Origin: Sclerotiophoma versabilis
Lineage: Eukaryota; Ascomycota; Dothideomycetes; Pleosporales; Didymellaceae
Reading direction: 5' to 3'
Assembly (NCBI GenBank): GCA_012274445.1
Contig: JAAROD010000015.1
Span: 3,038,001-3,102,000, forward strand
Length of the DNA: 64,000 bases
Within the stretch, counting starts at the first letter, position 1, and the number at the start of each line of letters is the position of its first letter. The notes beneath the pieces are model-generated. The model saw only the letters and a program-made list of their open reading frames with translations, did no database searches and was not told the DNA's origin. Shown in pieces: positions 33,599-42,955 of this stretch. The translations under genes were made by a program, and so were the position numbers.

Positions 33599-34434
33599 AG
33601 ACCTATTGATTTGATCTCAGCAGAAGCATTGTAAAGGGTATGTTCCGTGATTTGCATGAAGGCACTGCAGTATGTGATGGATCGCCAATGATGTGGTATT
33701 GAGTAAGGCACGTGTCACCAAGTCAGCCTTCCCGTCGTTGAGATCCAGGCATACAATCAATGATATCTTGCTGCAATAATACCTCATGGCACGTGCAGTA
33801 CGTCTGGGAAGAAATGAGAGAGAGTAGGGATCTGTGTCGCTGCCAGCATAATGTTGCCTTGCCGTTAGTTTATTATGATAGACTGTCGAAGATTGATCTC
33901 TGCGCCCTTTCGTATACAAATGTGCCGGCCCGCCTTTGAATGAGGCATGGTATGTCTCGAGAATTCCTCGAAAGAGTCAGGTGCCTGTGCGAAGGTCTGT
34001 GGCTGGATGCTGTGGTTCGACCTGCTGGATTTTACGCGATTCTGATGCTTCTTCCTTGAACAGTGAAATCCGTGACACATTGATAAGTATAGGACTAATA
34101 CAGCAAAGAGATGTAGCAAGCGATTCAAGAAATGTTGTGGAATAAGGAGGATGGACCGTCTTTTTAGACGGTCAAGACGGTCCAAATCGATATTTACGTG
34201 TACTTATTCGTGTAACTGGTTCATAGTTACACACGCAAGGCTTGCCGAAGTGATGGATGGCATTTGATGATCAAGTGAAGATTGAGGGTGCTGGTGTCAT
34301 GTCTACAAGTCCAGCCCTCAGCCCTACCGGCCAAGGCGCTACGATCAACCGCGGCATCGCGCCCGCTTCCATCAACTTTTTGGAGCTTCCTCATGCGCAT
34401 CGCAACTTGACAATCCCACATCCCGTCCTCCACA
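33599..34434. other. Intergenic with a 10-bp inverted repeat
   Basis: About 840 bp between divergent genes. Small open frames on the minus strand have no support. A hairpin-forming inverted repeat at 34153-34183 is listed separately. The right end holds the MFAP1 promoter. Confidence 0.5.
34153..34183. repeat. Inverted repeat with 10-bp arms
   Basis: Arms GGACCGTCTT (34153-34162) and AAGACGGTCC (34174-34183) are perfectly complementary around an 11-nt loop. The loop itself contains a further copy of AGACGGTC, so GACGGTC occurs twice in the right half. Confidence 0.9.
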
Positions 34435-35664
34435 ATGCCACCACCAAAATCCAAGAAGCTCACGGCGCAACCCGTGCGCAAGCGACAGTTCGCCGGCAAA
34501 CCAGGAGCAGTGCCCGCCGAAGAGCAGTCAAGTTCAGAAGAGTCGGAGTCGGAGGAAGAGCAGCAACCCAAGCCAAAGCCCTTCGCAAAGCCCAAGCCCG
34601 CACCCATCGCCTCCTCCTTCCCGAAATCGGCGCTCAAATCGAAGCTCGCAGCGCGCCAAAAACCCCAAATCAACGAAGACGAATTCGAAACCGAGAGCGA
34701 GGCAGAAGACGACCAAGGCAAGGATGATGATGAGGAAGGTAGCGAGGAGGAAAGCTCGAGCGAGGAGGAATCAAGCGAAGAGGAGGAGAGCAGCGAAGAC
34801 GAGGCGCCCCGCAAGCTCCTGCGCCCAGTCTTCATAAAGAAGAACGCGCGCACCACAGCCACTGCGCCCTCCAAAACGGCCGACCAGCTCGCCGCTGAAG
34901 AAGAAGCGCGGCGGGCAGAGCAAACACGCCAGCTGGTGCAGCAACAAGTCGAAGTGCGCCTCGCCGAGCGCGCGGCCGCGAAGAAGGACTGGGACGATGA
35001 CGTCGAAGACGCCGACATCAACGCCATCGACGACACCGACGGCCTGGACCCGGACGCCGAGTTTCTGGCCTGGAAGCTACGCGAGCTCAGGCGCATCAAG
35101 CGCGAGCGACTAGCCATTGAGGAGGCCGAAGCAGAGCGCGCCGAGATCGAACGCCGGCGGAATCTGAGCGCAGCGGAGCGAGAAGCCGAGGACAAAGCGC
35201 ACATCGAGGCGCAGGCCGAGGAGAGAGGCGAAAGGGGCAAGGCGCAGTTCATGCAGAAGTACTTCCACAAGGGCGCCTTCTTCACCAACGAGTTGAAGGA
35301 GCTCGGTCTCGACAAGCGCAACCTGATGGGCGCGCGCTTCGAGGACCAGACGAACCGCGAGGTCCTGCCTGAGTACATGCAGATCAGGGATATGACCAAG
35401 CTGGGCAAGAAGGGCGGGACTAGGTACAAGGATATGCGCAGTGAGGATACCGGGCGCTGGGGTGACTTTGGAGACGACCGTCCGAGGAGGAGTAAAGACG
35501 AGTTTGGGCTCGATGAGCGCTTCAGGTCAGATGGGTATAGGGGCCGAGACGGCGATCAGGAGGGCCCATCAGGCGCAAACGCAAAGCCATTGGGCGAGAG
35601 GAAGAGATTTGGCGACGACAGTGGGAGGGACAGCAAAAGGCCTCGAATCGACGACCGAGCATGA
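34435..35664 (+). CDS. MFAP1-type spliceosome protein
   Basis: Single-exon 409-aa protein. MFAP1 is a component of the spliceosomal B complex and works with Prp38 and Snu23 during activation. The N half is basic and acidic low-complexity sequence with long Ser/Glu runs (about 75-125). The middle is a charged helix (EARRAEQTRQLVQQQVEVRL, then REAEDKAHIEAQAEERGERG). The conserved MFAP1 core is at about 265-350: FMQKYFHKGAFF, TNELKELGLDKRNLMGARFE, REVLPEYMQIRDMTKLGKKG, TRYKDMRSEDTGRWGDF. The tail is Arg/Asp-rich (DSKRPRIDDRA). The stop is only 87 bp from the convergent SET gene stop. Confidence 0.9.
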   Translation: MPPPKSKKLTAQPVRKRQFAGKPGAVPAEEQSSSEESESEEEQQPKPKPFAKPKPAPIASSFPKSALKSKLAARQKPQINEDEFETESEAEDDQGKDDDEEGSEEESSSEEESSEEEESSEDEAPRKLLRPVFIKKNARTTATAPSKTADQLAAEEEARRAEQTRQLVQQQVEVRLAERAAAKKDWDDDVEDADINAIDDTDGLDPDAEFLAWKLRELRRIKRERLAIEEAEAERAEIERRRNLSAAEREAEDKAHIEAQAEERGERGKAQFMQKYFHKGAFFTNELKELGLDKRNLMGARFEDQTNREVLPEYMQIRDMTKLGKKGGTRYKDMRSEDTGRWGDFGDDRPRRSKDEFGLDERFRSDGYRGRDGDQEGPSGANAKPLGERKRFGDDSGRDSKRPRIDDRA

Positions 35665-35751
35665 ACAGATGGAAAGACAAAAGCTACAAGCATTGGGCGG
35701 CGCACTTGGCATTTGGCAGCATCTTTGGCGTTTACCTACCACAATACCACT

Positions 35752-37311
35752 TTACTCGGCATTCGAGATTTGAACCTCCATCACCTCCCTCCCCTCCGCC
35801 GCCGCCTCCCTCTTACACCGCGCACACAAGCACGCCTGCTCGAACCACGGCCACATTCTCTCGATTCTCTCCTCCCGCGGCAAATGCTCCACATCCTGAT
35901 AACTATCAAACAACTCCTCGCCTTCCTCAACGTCCCTCAGAGCGAAGAAGCGTATCGTGCTCGTCCCCTCCTCCTTCTTATACTCGACATTCGGCTCGCA
36001 GCTATGATTAAACAGCGGCAAGAACGGCGTCACCTCATCCACAAACCCGAGCTTTGGATCGTAGCTCCCCGCCTTGTTATTCGCGAGCCGTGTCCAGATG
36101 GTGTGCAGCGTCATGGGCGAGAAATGACGGGCGGCGAAGACGTCGATCCCGAGTTGGGAGAGGATCTTGAGAGGTGTAGTGATGGATTCTGCAAAGGTGA
36201 AGACGTCCAGATGCCCGAGGTTGGCGAGCGTTTGCAGACGTGCGATTAGCGGGTGGTCTAGTGGATGCACGTCCGCGCCTGTCTGCACGCAGATGGCTAG
36301 GAAGCGCTGCATGAGGAGCGGACGCATGGGGCTTGCGTTTTCTCGCAGTGAGGCCGCGGGAGCTGAGAGCCAGGAGAAGTCTTGTCCGCATAGCGCGCGG
36401 TGGTACGTCCGCAGTGCTGTCTCACGGCATATGGTGGAGCAGAAGAGTGCGGAGCAGCAGGAGGCGCGGATGGGTGATGTGAGCGGGCCGTCGTAGCAGT
36501 TCTCGCAGTGTTGCAACGCGGGAGGCGAGCTGGCGGCGCACGTCGTCGTGCGGTCGATGAGAATGCACTCTCCCTTCCTGACACGTCGAGTTGCGAACAT
36601 GCCCAGCATGTCTTTGACAGGCGCAAGCGTGCTCTTTCCGAGTCGACATGCTGGCGGCTGGACATTCGCCTTCAGCTCCTCGTTCACCCGCTCAATCACC
36701 TCGAGGGTCCTGGTGCGGTGCCGTTTCCCCATCCATGGATAATGCACTGTGACTACGCTGCCGTCTCGCAGCCTGTCGCGCTGCTGTTGCTGTGTGCCGC
36801 CGTAGGGAGCAGCGGCCTGTTTCTTCTGCGCGAGGAGCTGCTTGAGGGCGTTTGCTTTTGTGAAAGCAAGGCGCGATAGCGAAGGGAATTGCTTCTCCTG
36901 GGTAAGCGAGAGCCAGAACTCGAAGCACTCCCAGTGGCAATGGCAGTCATAGAGAGCTTGGCCTAGTATTGTGTACGTCTTGATGAGAACGCCCTCGTCT
37001 GCAGTGGCGTCTTCATTTTCAATGGGCACTCCTGTGGCCTCGCTGGTTGTTCCATGCGAGGATAGAGCGGAGTCGGGGCGCTCAAAGAGTAGCTTGGCTT
37101 TGTATGCATCGCCTGCTGCGAGCTCGGGATAGTTTAGTTGTAGGTAGAGTTCTGCGCGTTCTGTCCAAAGTCGAGGGTTGTATGGCTCCGATTGAAGTTG
37201 TGTGCTGCATGAATTCACGGCTTCGATCAACTTGACCACCGTCTCCGGCCCTGGTGCTGGCGTCTGCACATCGTGCGTGCGGTAGAGTGATGGGGACCAA
37301 GGCTCTGTCAT
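35752..37311 (-). CDS. SET-domain protein with MYND-like zinc region (SMYD-type)
   Basis: Single-exon 519-aa protein. The first 180 residues look like TPR-type helices (LWTERAELYLQLNYPELAAG). A SET domain begins at about residue 225 (GMFATRRVRKGECIL). It is interrupted by a cysteine-rich MYND-like stretch (CENCYDGPLTSPIRASCC, CSTIC, HRALCG). The SET core motifs are present: FNHSCEPNVEY (435-444) and GEELFDSY (464-471), with post-SET cysteines CLCARC (494-499). SMYD-type proteins methylate lysines of histones or other proteins; the substrate is not readable. The start at 37311 is divergent from the Atg22 gene about 515 bp away. Confidence 0.88.
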   Translation of the reverse strand: MTEPWSPSLYRTHDVQTPAPGPETVVKLIEAVNSCSTQLQSEPYNPRLWTERAELYLQLNYPELAAGDAYKAKLLFERPDSALSSHGTTSEATGVPIENEDATADEGVLIKTYTILGQALYDCHCHWECFEFWLSLTQEKQFPSLSRLAFTKANALKQLLAQKKQAAAPYGGTQQQQRDRLRDGSVVTVHYPWMGKRHRTRTLEVIERVNEELKANVQPPACRLGKSTLAPVKDMLGMFATRRVRKGECILIDRTTTCAASSPPALQHCENCYDGPLTSPIRASCCSALFCSTICRETALRTYHRALCGQDFSWLSAPAASLRENASPMRPLLMQRFLAICVQTGADVHPLDHPLIARLQTLANLGHLDVFTFAESITTPLKILSQLGIDVFAARHFSPMTLHTIWTRLANNKAGSYDPKLGFVDEVTPFLPLFNHSCEPNVEYKKEEGTSTIRFFALRDVEEGEELFDSYQDVEHLPREERIERMWPWFEQACLCARCKREAAAEGREVMEVQISNAE

Positions 37312-37825
37312 GTCAACATCACGCTGTTATTCTCAAGGCGTGTGCATCAACATTCATTCGGCAGGGTTGCAAATCTGTGATGCGTGACGTCATCGTGGGG
37401 CAGCTTCTGAACGAGCAGCTTGGAGTGGGTGTTTTGGGTCGCTGGATGGTTCCGAAATAGCCTGCATAAGTTTCTGATAGCCGCAATAGCACGGTCATTA
37501 TTGTGTTGCCAACGTTAATGCGGGTTGACGTTCGCTGCCGAATGCTGTGCGAACTGAAGTTTGAAGTAAGGGAAGTGTGCATGAAAACGAACTTGTATCA
37601 ACAACACGCCTGGGGCTGCTCAAGCGACTTGACTCCAATACGCTCCTCACGCAAACCCACCACCGCAGCTGCCACATTGCGAAAACATGGCCCGGCTTGA
37701 ACGACTGCCGTCACCACACCAACCCGAAGCTGCCTAGTTCAGCCTCACTCCCGGATCACCACGGCCCTAAGACGGCAACGATGTCATCTTCGATCTCAGC
37801 CTGATGCCGTGCACAACAATCCAAC
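37312..37825. other. Divergent promoter region
   Basis: About 515 bp between the start of the SET gene (minus) and the start of the Atg22 gene (plus). No coding signal beyond shadows. Confidence 0.5.
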
Positions 37826-39659
37826 ATGTCCTACCAGGACGAGGACAACGAGGCAGCGACGCTCCATTCGAGAGTGCGTTATGAAGGCGAAGACACAAGC
37901 CCGACGACTGCTCGCGAGCTGAACGGCTGGTACGCTTATCCTATTGCGGCCGAGGTGTTTGCCGTGGTAGCTGTTGGTACGTACTGTTACTGTGAATACT
38001 ACTTGCGATTATTGACAAAGCAGGCGCCTTCCTTCCGGTGGTTCTTGAGCAGCTTGCCCGTGAGAACGGGCATTTCTTCTCAGACAGAACGAAACCATGC
38101 GTACAGCATGCCGGAAGTGTGCGGATACGTGCCGAGAATGGTACAGCTGATGGTCAGAAAGAGCAGTGCATGGTCAGGTTGTTGGGGAAGGATTTGTCGA
38201 CCAGCAGCTTCTCGCTGTATACATTTTCAGCCGCTGTGCTTGTGCAGGCTATTGTCTTGGTCTTGTTCAGCTCTTTCGCTGATCATGGTTGGTCTTGCAA
38301 ATAGTACTACCGGACTGTGTCTAACGCTGTGCAGGGCCGTATCGCAAGAAGATGCTCATGATTTGCGCCTACACGGGCTCGATCGTCAGCATGCTTTTCA
38401 TCTTCGTTTCGCCTGCTGTTTACTACCTTGCCCCGTTTCTGGTCGTTTTTGGTGTCACCAGTCTGGGCTTCTCCTTCGTCCTGCTGAACGCTTTCCTACC
38501 GTTATTAGTCGCCAATCATCCCTCCGAGTCTGATCTGAAGTCGTTCAACTCCGAGTCTTCTAGCTCCCTGGACCAGGAGCTTGAGAGCTTTAACCCTAAT
38601 GGCGACAGCGGTGGTCGCCGTGCAAACCCAGACAAGCTGGCCAAAGATCTGAAGCGCTCCGCGGTGATATCCAGCAAAGGTGTCGGGTATGGATATATTG
38701 CGGCTGTGTTCGTGCAGGTCATCGCTATCGGCATTCTCTTCCTGTTCAGCAAGACCTCTTTCGGCAAAGCCCACCCCAGCTTCTCCATGCGCGTCATCCT
38801 CTTCGTTGTCGGACTTTGGTGGGCACTCTTCACCATCCCCACGCTCCTCTGGCTGCGCCCACGTCCCGGTCCCCCGCTGCCCACAACCCAAGACCGCACC
38901 GTCGGCGCACAGCCGTCCAGGCTCCAGCGCTTCCTCTACTACCTCACCTTCTCGCTCGGCTCTTTCTGGACCACTCTCCGCCGCGCGCTGCGTCTGCGCC
39001 AGACGCTCCTCTTCCTCGTGAGCTGGTTCCTCCTCTCCGACGCCGTAGCCACCATCTCAGGCACAGCGGTGCTCTTCGCGCGCACCGAGCTGCAAATGAG
39101 CACCATCGCCATCGCACTGCTGTCGATAACGTCGATCGGGAGCGGGATCATCGGCGCCTTCGCCTGGCCACGCATCGCAGCACGCTACACACTGCAGTCC
39201 AAATCGATTCTGCTGCTATGCGTCGCAGGCATGGAAATCATCCCGCTGTACGGACTACTGGGCTACATACCACTGTTTAAGGAACTAGGCGTAATCGGGC
39301 TGCAGCAAGCGTGGGAAATCTACCCGGTGGCGGTGCTCCACGGCTTCGTCATGGGCGGCATCAGCTCCTACGCGCGCTCGGTGTATGCCCCGCTTATCCC
39401 CGAGGGGAGCGAGGCGGCCTTCTTTGCCCTCTACGCCGTCACGGATAAAGGGAGTAGTGCGTTTGGGCCGGCGCTCGTGGGCTGGATTGTCGACCACGCG
39501 GGCAGTATCCGGCCGGCTTTCATCTTCCTCGCGGTGCTGGTGGTGTTGCCTGCGCCGCTGCTGTGGCGGCTGGATGTGCAGCAGGGTAGGGAGGATGCGC
39601 GGGTCATGGCGGACAGGGAGATAGTGGGGCGGGGCAGTTACGAGAGGGTTGGCAGTTGA
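37826..39659 (+). CDS. ATG22: Atg22-type vacuolar amino-acid exporter
   Basis: Three exons, 37826..37976, 38024..38287 and 38335..39659, 579 aa. Atg22 is a twelve-helix transporter of the vacuolar membrane that returns amino acids from autophagic breakdown to the cytosol. The start carries the family hallmark ELNGWYAYPIAAEVFAVVAV, then, across the first intron, GAFLPVVLEQLARENGHF. Several hydrophobic segments follow (LMICAYTGSIVSMLFIFVSP, YIAAVFVQVIAIGILFLF, and others), with a charged loop at about 210-260. The C-terminal helix ends in LVVLPAPLLWRLDVQQGRED. Both introns are 47 bp (GTACGT...AAAGCAG and GTTGGT...GTGCAG) and joins keep the conserved sequence. The last codons overlap an 18-bp tandem repeat. 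Confidence 0.88.
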
Positions 39660-39728
39660 GAGAGGGTTGGCAGTTACAAGAGGGTTGGCAGTTCAAGAGA
39701 GGGTTAGCAATTACGAGAGGGTTGGTGG
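39640..39728 (+). repeat. 18-bp tandem repeat overlapping the Atg22 stop codon
   Basis: About five copies of an 18-bp unit, acgagagggttggcagtt: copies at 39640, 39658, 39676, 39694 (19 bp) and a partial one at 39713. The Atg22 stop TGA (39657-39659) spans the boundary of the first two. Confidence 0.93.
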
Positions 39729-40095
39729 CGGGTGAGGAATTCCCATTTCATGCGGTATTGTTTCAAATTCCCAGTCGAGAATACCGAGGTGATGATCGTT
39801 ACGATGCTACGAGGTCACGGGATGGGCAATGGATTGAATCAACCCTGGCCGGCCACACGTTCTTGACTCGCGCGATTTTGCGTAGCGTGCACGGCTCGAT
39901 ACTGCTGCCATGATTGAATGAATGAATGAATAACTACAATTGATTCTGTCATCACGTTGCTATCTAGTAAAGGCGCGCGCGCTGATGCTGACATGTACCG
40001 ACTGACGCCTAGCTATGCATGTATTCCTCGCAAGCAATGGTGTCCAAATGGTATCTATTCAAAATCTCGAAACAGGTACAAGTCTCCTAGTATCT
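39660..40095. other. Intergenic, convergent 3' ends
   Basis: About 435 bp between the Atg22 and rhomboid stop codons. Apart from the tandem repeat at its left end and an (ATGA) run near 39916 I see nothing. Confidence 0.5.
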
Positions 40096-41908
40096 TCAGT
40101 AAGAAGGCGCAAAACTATCCAATGCATACGCGGCCATGTCAAAGCCTAGATCGCGCTTGGTGCTCTGGCTTGTGGTGGTGGTGGTGGTGAAGTTCAGACC
40201 ACCCATGTCGCACCAATCGACTCCGTTGGTCTTGATGGGCTGTCAATTCGTTAGCAAATGGTGCCTGAATTGGACGGTGTCCGGGAGATGTAGCACTTAC
40301 CAAGCATGTCAAGTGCTTGCACCAGGAGCATGTATTTCTCCACTCGTAGAAGTTTCTCAACAGCAGAATGAAACCGACAAAAGCAGCGACCAGACCTCCT
40401 GCTCGCAGAATCCACCACGCCCACCACAACGGCTTGCGTCCCTTGAAGAAGCTGACTGGCTGCTTGGCGAACTGGCTCAGGCCGACGACGGGGTTCTTGC
40501 TTGCCATAGGCGGGTGCACGGGGTCTGTCTGGGGGTCGTGGATGGGATTGTTGACAGTGGTGTACGGGGGCTCGTCCTCGCCTGTGCGCTCGCGCAAGGC
40601 CTGCGGGGAGTGCAGCAGGCAGATGCCCAAGACGATGCCCATCAGGAAGCCGCCAATGTGGGAGAAGTTGTCGAGGCCGGGGAGTAGGCCGAGGACAAAG
40701 GCGATGGCAATGTCGAGGAGCAGGAAGAGCAGGTCCTTGACGGGCGAGCGGCGCGAGGACCAGTTGTAGAACAGGTCGAGAAAGGTCAAGGCTAGGATGC
40801 CAAACAGAGAGCCCGAGGCGCCGACCGAGGTGATGCCATCGGCGGCGTAGTTGCCGCCGAGCACGAAGCCAAAGATGCCGGCGCTGAAGTAGACGAGTGC
40901 GAAGCGCAGGGGCCCGATTTCCTTCTCCATGTCGCGGCCCAGCGTGAGCTGGAGCAGCATGTTGAAGCCGATGTGGATGATGCCGGCGTGCAGGAACATG
41001 GGGATGATGAAGCGGTACCACTGGTCGGGCTCGTGCGAGCGGTCTTTGAAGTCCTTGACGCCGGACTGGTCGGGGACGCCGCCGAGGCCGCAGAGTTCGT
41101 TGAGCGAGCAGGTCAGGCTGCCGGGGTCGAGGGTGGTGGTGTTGGGGCAGGGCCAGGACTGGACGTCTGCCTCGATGACCTGCTTGATGTTGTGCATGCA
41201 GGGGGTGAAGCGGGCGCCCATGTTGATCAGCACGTAGGGCGAGGGCCCGATCATGATGTTGAAGTTGGGCTTGGTCTGGATGGGGGAGCCGGTGAGGATG
41301 CCGTTCTTGATCAGCTCGCCGACGAAGACGCCGATCTGGACGATGGTGAGCGTGTAGACGACCCAGGTGATGCGGCCGCTGAACCAGCCCTCCTTCTTCT
41401 TCGGCCGCCGCCGCCGCTTCTGGGGTGGCGGGTAGACGGTCTCGGGGTCTGGGTGGTAGCCTGGGTGGTAGCCTGGAGGGGCCGCGCTCACTCCGCTCAT
41501 CCCGCTCATCCCGCTCACCTTGTTCTGCAGGGGGATCGCGTTCTGGTCGGCAAAGGGGTCGTTGTGGCCGTGGGCGGGCGGAGTGTCGTACGGCGAGGCG
41601 AAGGTGTTGTGGCCATACTGGGGCGGGCCGTGGTAGGCGGTGTCGGGGTGGGCGTGGTAGGCCGTGTCCGGGTAGCCGCCCAGCGCGCCGGACGAGTGTG
41701 TGGCGGCGGTGGTGTTGGCGTGGGCCGGGTAGGGCGGGTAGGTGGTGTCGTCAAAGGGCGAGGACGCGGGCGAGACGAGGTGCTGCGGCGGCGGCTGGCC
41801 GGGCACGGGCGGGAGCGGCGCGTCTGTCCGGTCGTGGGGAGCGGCGGCGTGGCCTGTCGCGGGGCCGGTAGGCGGGTAGGAGGTGTTGTAGTAGTCGTTC
41901 GCGGCCAT
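40096..41908 (-). CDS. Rhomboid intramembrane serine protease
   Basis: Two exons, complement(40096..40239, 40301..41908), 583 aa. Rhomboids cut membrane proteins within the bilayer. Residues 1-170 are a cytosolic Pro/Tyr/His-rich tail with a short repeat (PDTAYHAHPDTAYHG) ending in a basic KRRRRPKKK. A first helix (about 180-200) precedes a long lumenal loop. The core has HAGIIHIGFNMLLQ (His 312, Asn 316), the GASGS motif (363-367, Ser 366) and the catalytic His 417 in FSHIGGFLMG. Ser and His form the dyad. The 61-bp intron near the end (GTAAGT...TGACAG) is needed: splicing gives a conserved-looking tail (GVDWCDMGGLNFT). The extra helices fit a 7-TM secretase-type rhomboid. Confidence 0.92.
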
Positions 41909-42189
41909 GACGGAGCGCGCCGTGTGCGAGCGAGGCTGCGGGTGGGCGCCGGGGGAGAGGCCGCTTATGAGGCCGCAGAGACGGAGTGCGGGCGCCGGGG
42001 TTCAGCAGCCGCGGGCAGTGCCGTGGTGCTCGACAGGACACCGCTCGGGATCCGGGGCGCAGGTGGTGTTGCTGCGGGCGGTGCGGCAAACAAACAGCAG
42101 TGGCGCGCGCCTGGGCTCGGCTTGGGCGCACTGCTGCAAAGCGAGAGACGAGGAGGGGAGAGAGAAAACGCCGAGAGGGGCAGAGACAC

Positions 42190-42252
42190 AGACGACAAGG
42201 GGAGAGGCAAAGACGACAAGGGGAGAGACAAAGACGACAAGCGGAGAGACAC
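42190..42252. repeat. 21-bp tandem repeat, three copies
   Basis: Unit agacgacaaggggagagacaa at 42190, 42211 and 42232 with one or two changes per copy. It lies in the 5' flank of the rhomboid gene. Confidence 0.85.
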
Positions 42253-42884
42253 AAAAGCGAGAGACGGGCGCAAAGGGTTCCAAGAGCGCCGAAATGCAGT
42301 CGAGTACACACGCAGCTACGCAACCTGTCGGGATTGCTGACCCCCCTGGCGCGCCCTAGGCCGGAATGAAAGCAGTGATCTGCGGTGGCTTGGTCCGCAG
42401 CACGCTTTAAATACGCGCTGCAGCCATGGACCGAGTCCGACAACGCCTGCCTGGACGCTGCCACACCCGCTGAGACACTCGCCTCTGCCTCCCCGCCTGG
42501 TGCCTTTCGCTGCCTCGCTCGCTGTCGCTGTCGCTGTCGCTGCCTTTGTGCCCGTGCCCTGGACACTTGGCATGCTGACAGCCGACCCCAGCCCTGCAGC
42601 CTGCAAACTGTCACCCCGACCAGATCGCAACTTCGGTCCTTAGCGAGTGGAGATCCGCCACGCGGCAGAGCCACCAACGGCTGCACTAAGCCGCCCAATC
42701 TGCTTTCCACCACCAGCCAGCGCGTACGCAGTGATTGTGGCGCGGGCTGTGTTTGTGCTAAGCCTGAGCGGGAAGCGAGTCTTCCCACTGTAGTCGTCAG
42801 CACAACGAGTGCAAACCATAAAATCACAAGCCTTTGTTGCAACGCTGTCCTGGCAGCGAGTCTTCACACTCCCATCATCACCAC

Positions 42885-42932
42885 AATGAGTGTAAACCAC
42901 AATGAGTGTAAACCACAATGAGTGTAAACCAC
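42885..42932. repeat. 16-bp tandem repeat, three perfect copies
   Basis: Unit aatgagtgtaaaccac at 42885-42900, 42901-42916 and 42917-42932, identical in all three. It ends 24 bp beyond the DSC1 stop codon, so it probably falls in that gene's 3' untranslated region. Confidence 0.97.
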
Positions 42933-42955
42933 AAAACCGTCATTCCATCTGCTAT

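Larger units (their letters stand above)
41909..42955. other. Intergenic with two tandem repeats
   Basis: About 1.05 kb between the start of the rhomboid gene and the stop of the DSC1 gene. It contains a 21-bp tandem repeat, a (GTCGCT) run near 42523 and a 16-bp tandem repeat next to DSC1. Long open frames here are composition artefacts of GC-rich DNA. Confidence 0.5.

Noticed and set aside
34227..35429. 400-codon minus-strand frame over MFAP1
   Set aside because: Ser/Leu/Arg runs are the reverse reading of MFAP1 Glu/Lys/Ala repeats.
40973..42340. Long plus-strand open frame (455 codons) over the rhomboid N terminus
   Set aside because: Extreme Gly/Val/Arg/Asp bias and antisense position show it is a GC-rich shadow of the Pro/Tyr-rich rhomboid tail.
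41751..42842. 363-codon minus-strand frame
   Set aside because: It overlaps the rhomboid start and consists of Arg/Pro/Ser/Leu repeats from tandem GC-rich DNA; no family or signal.
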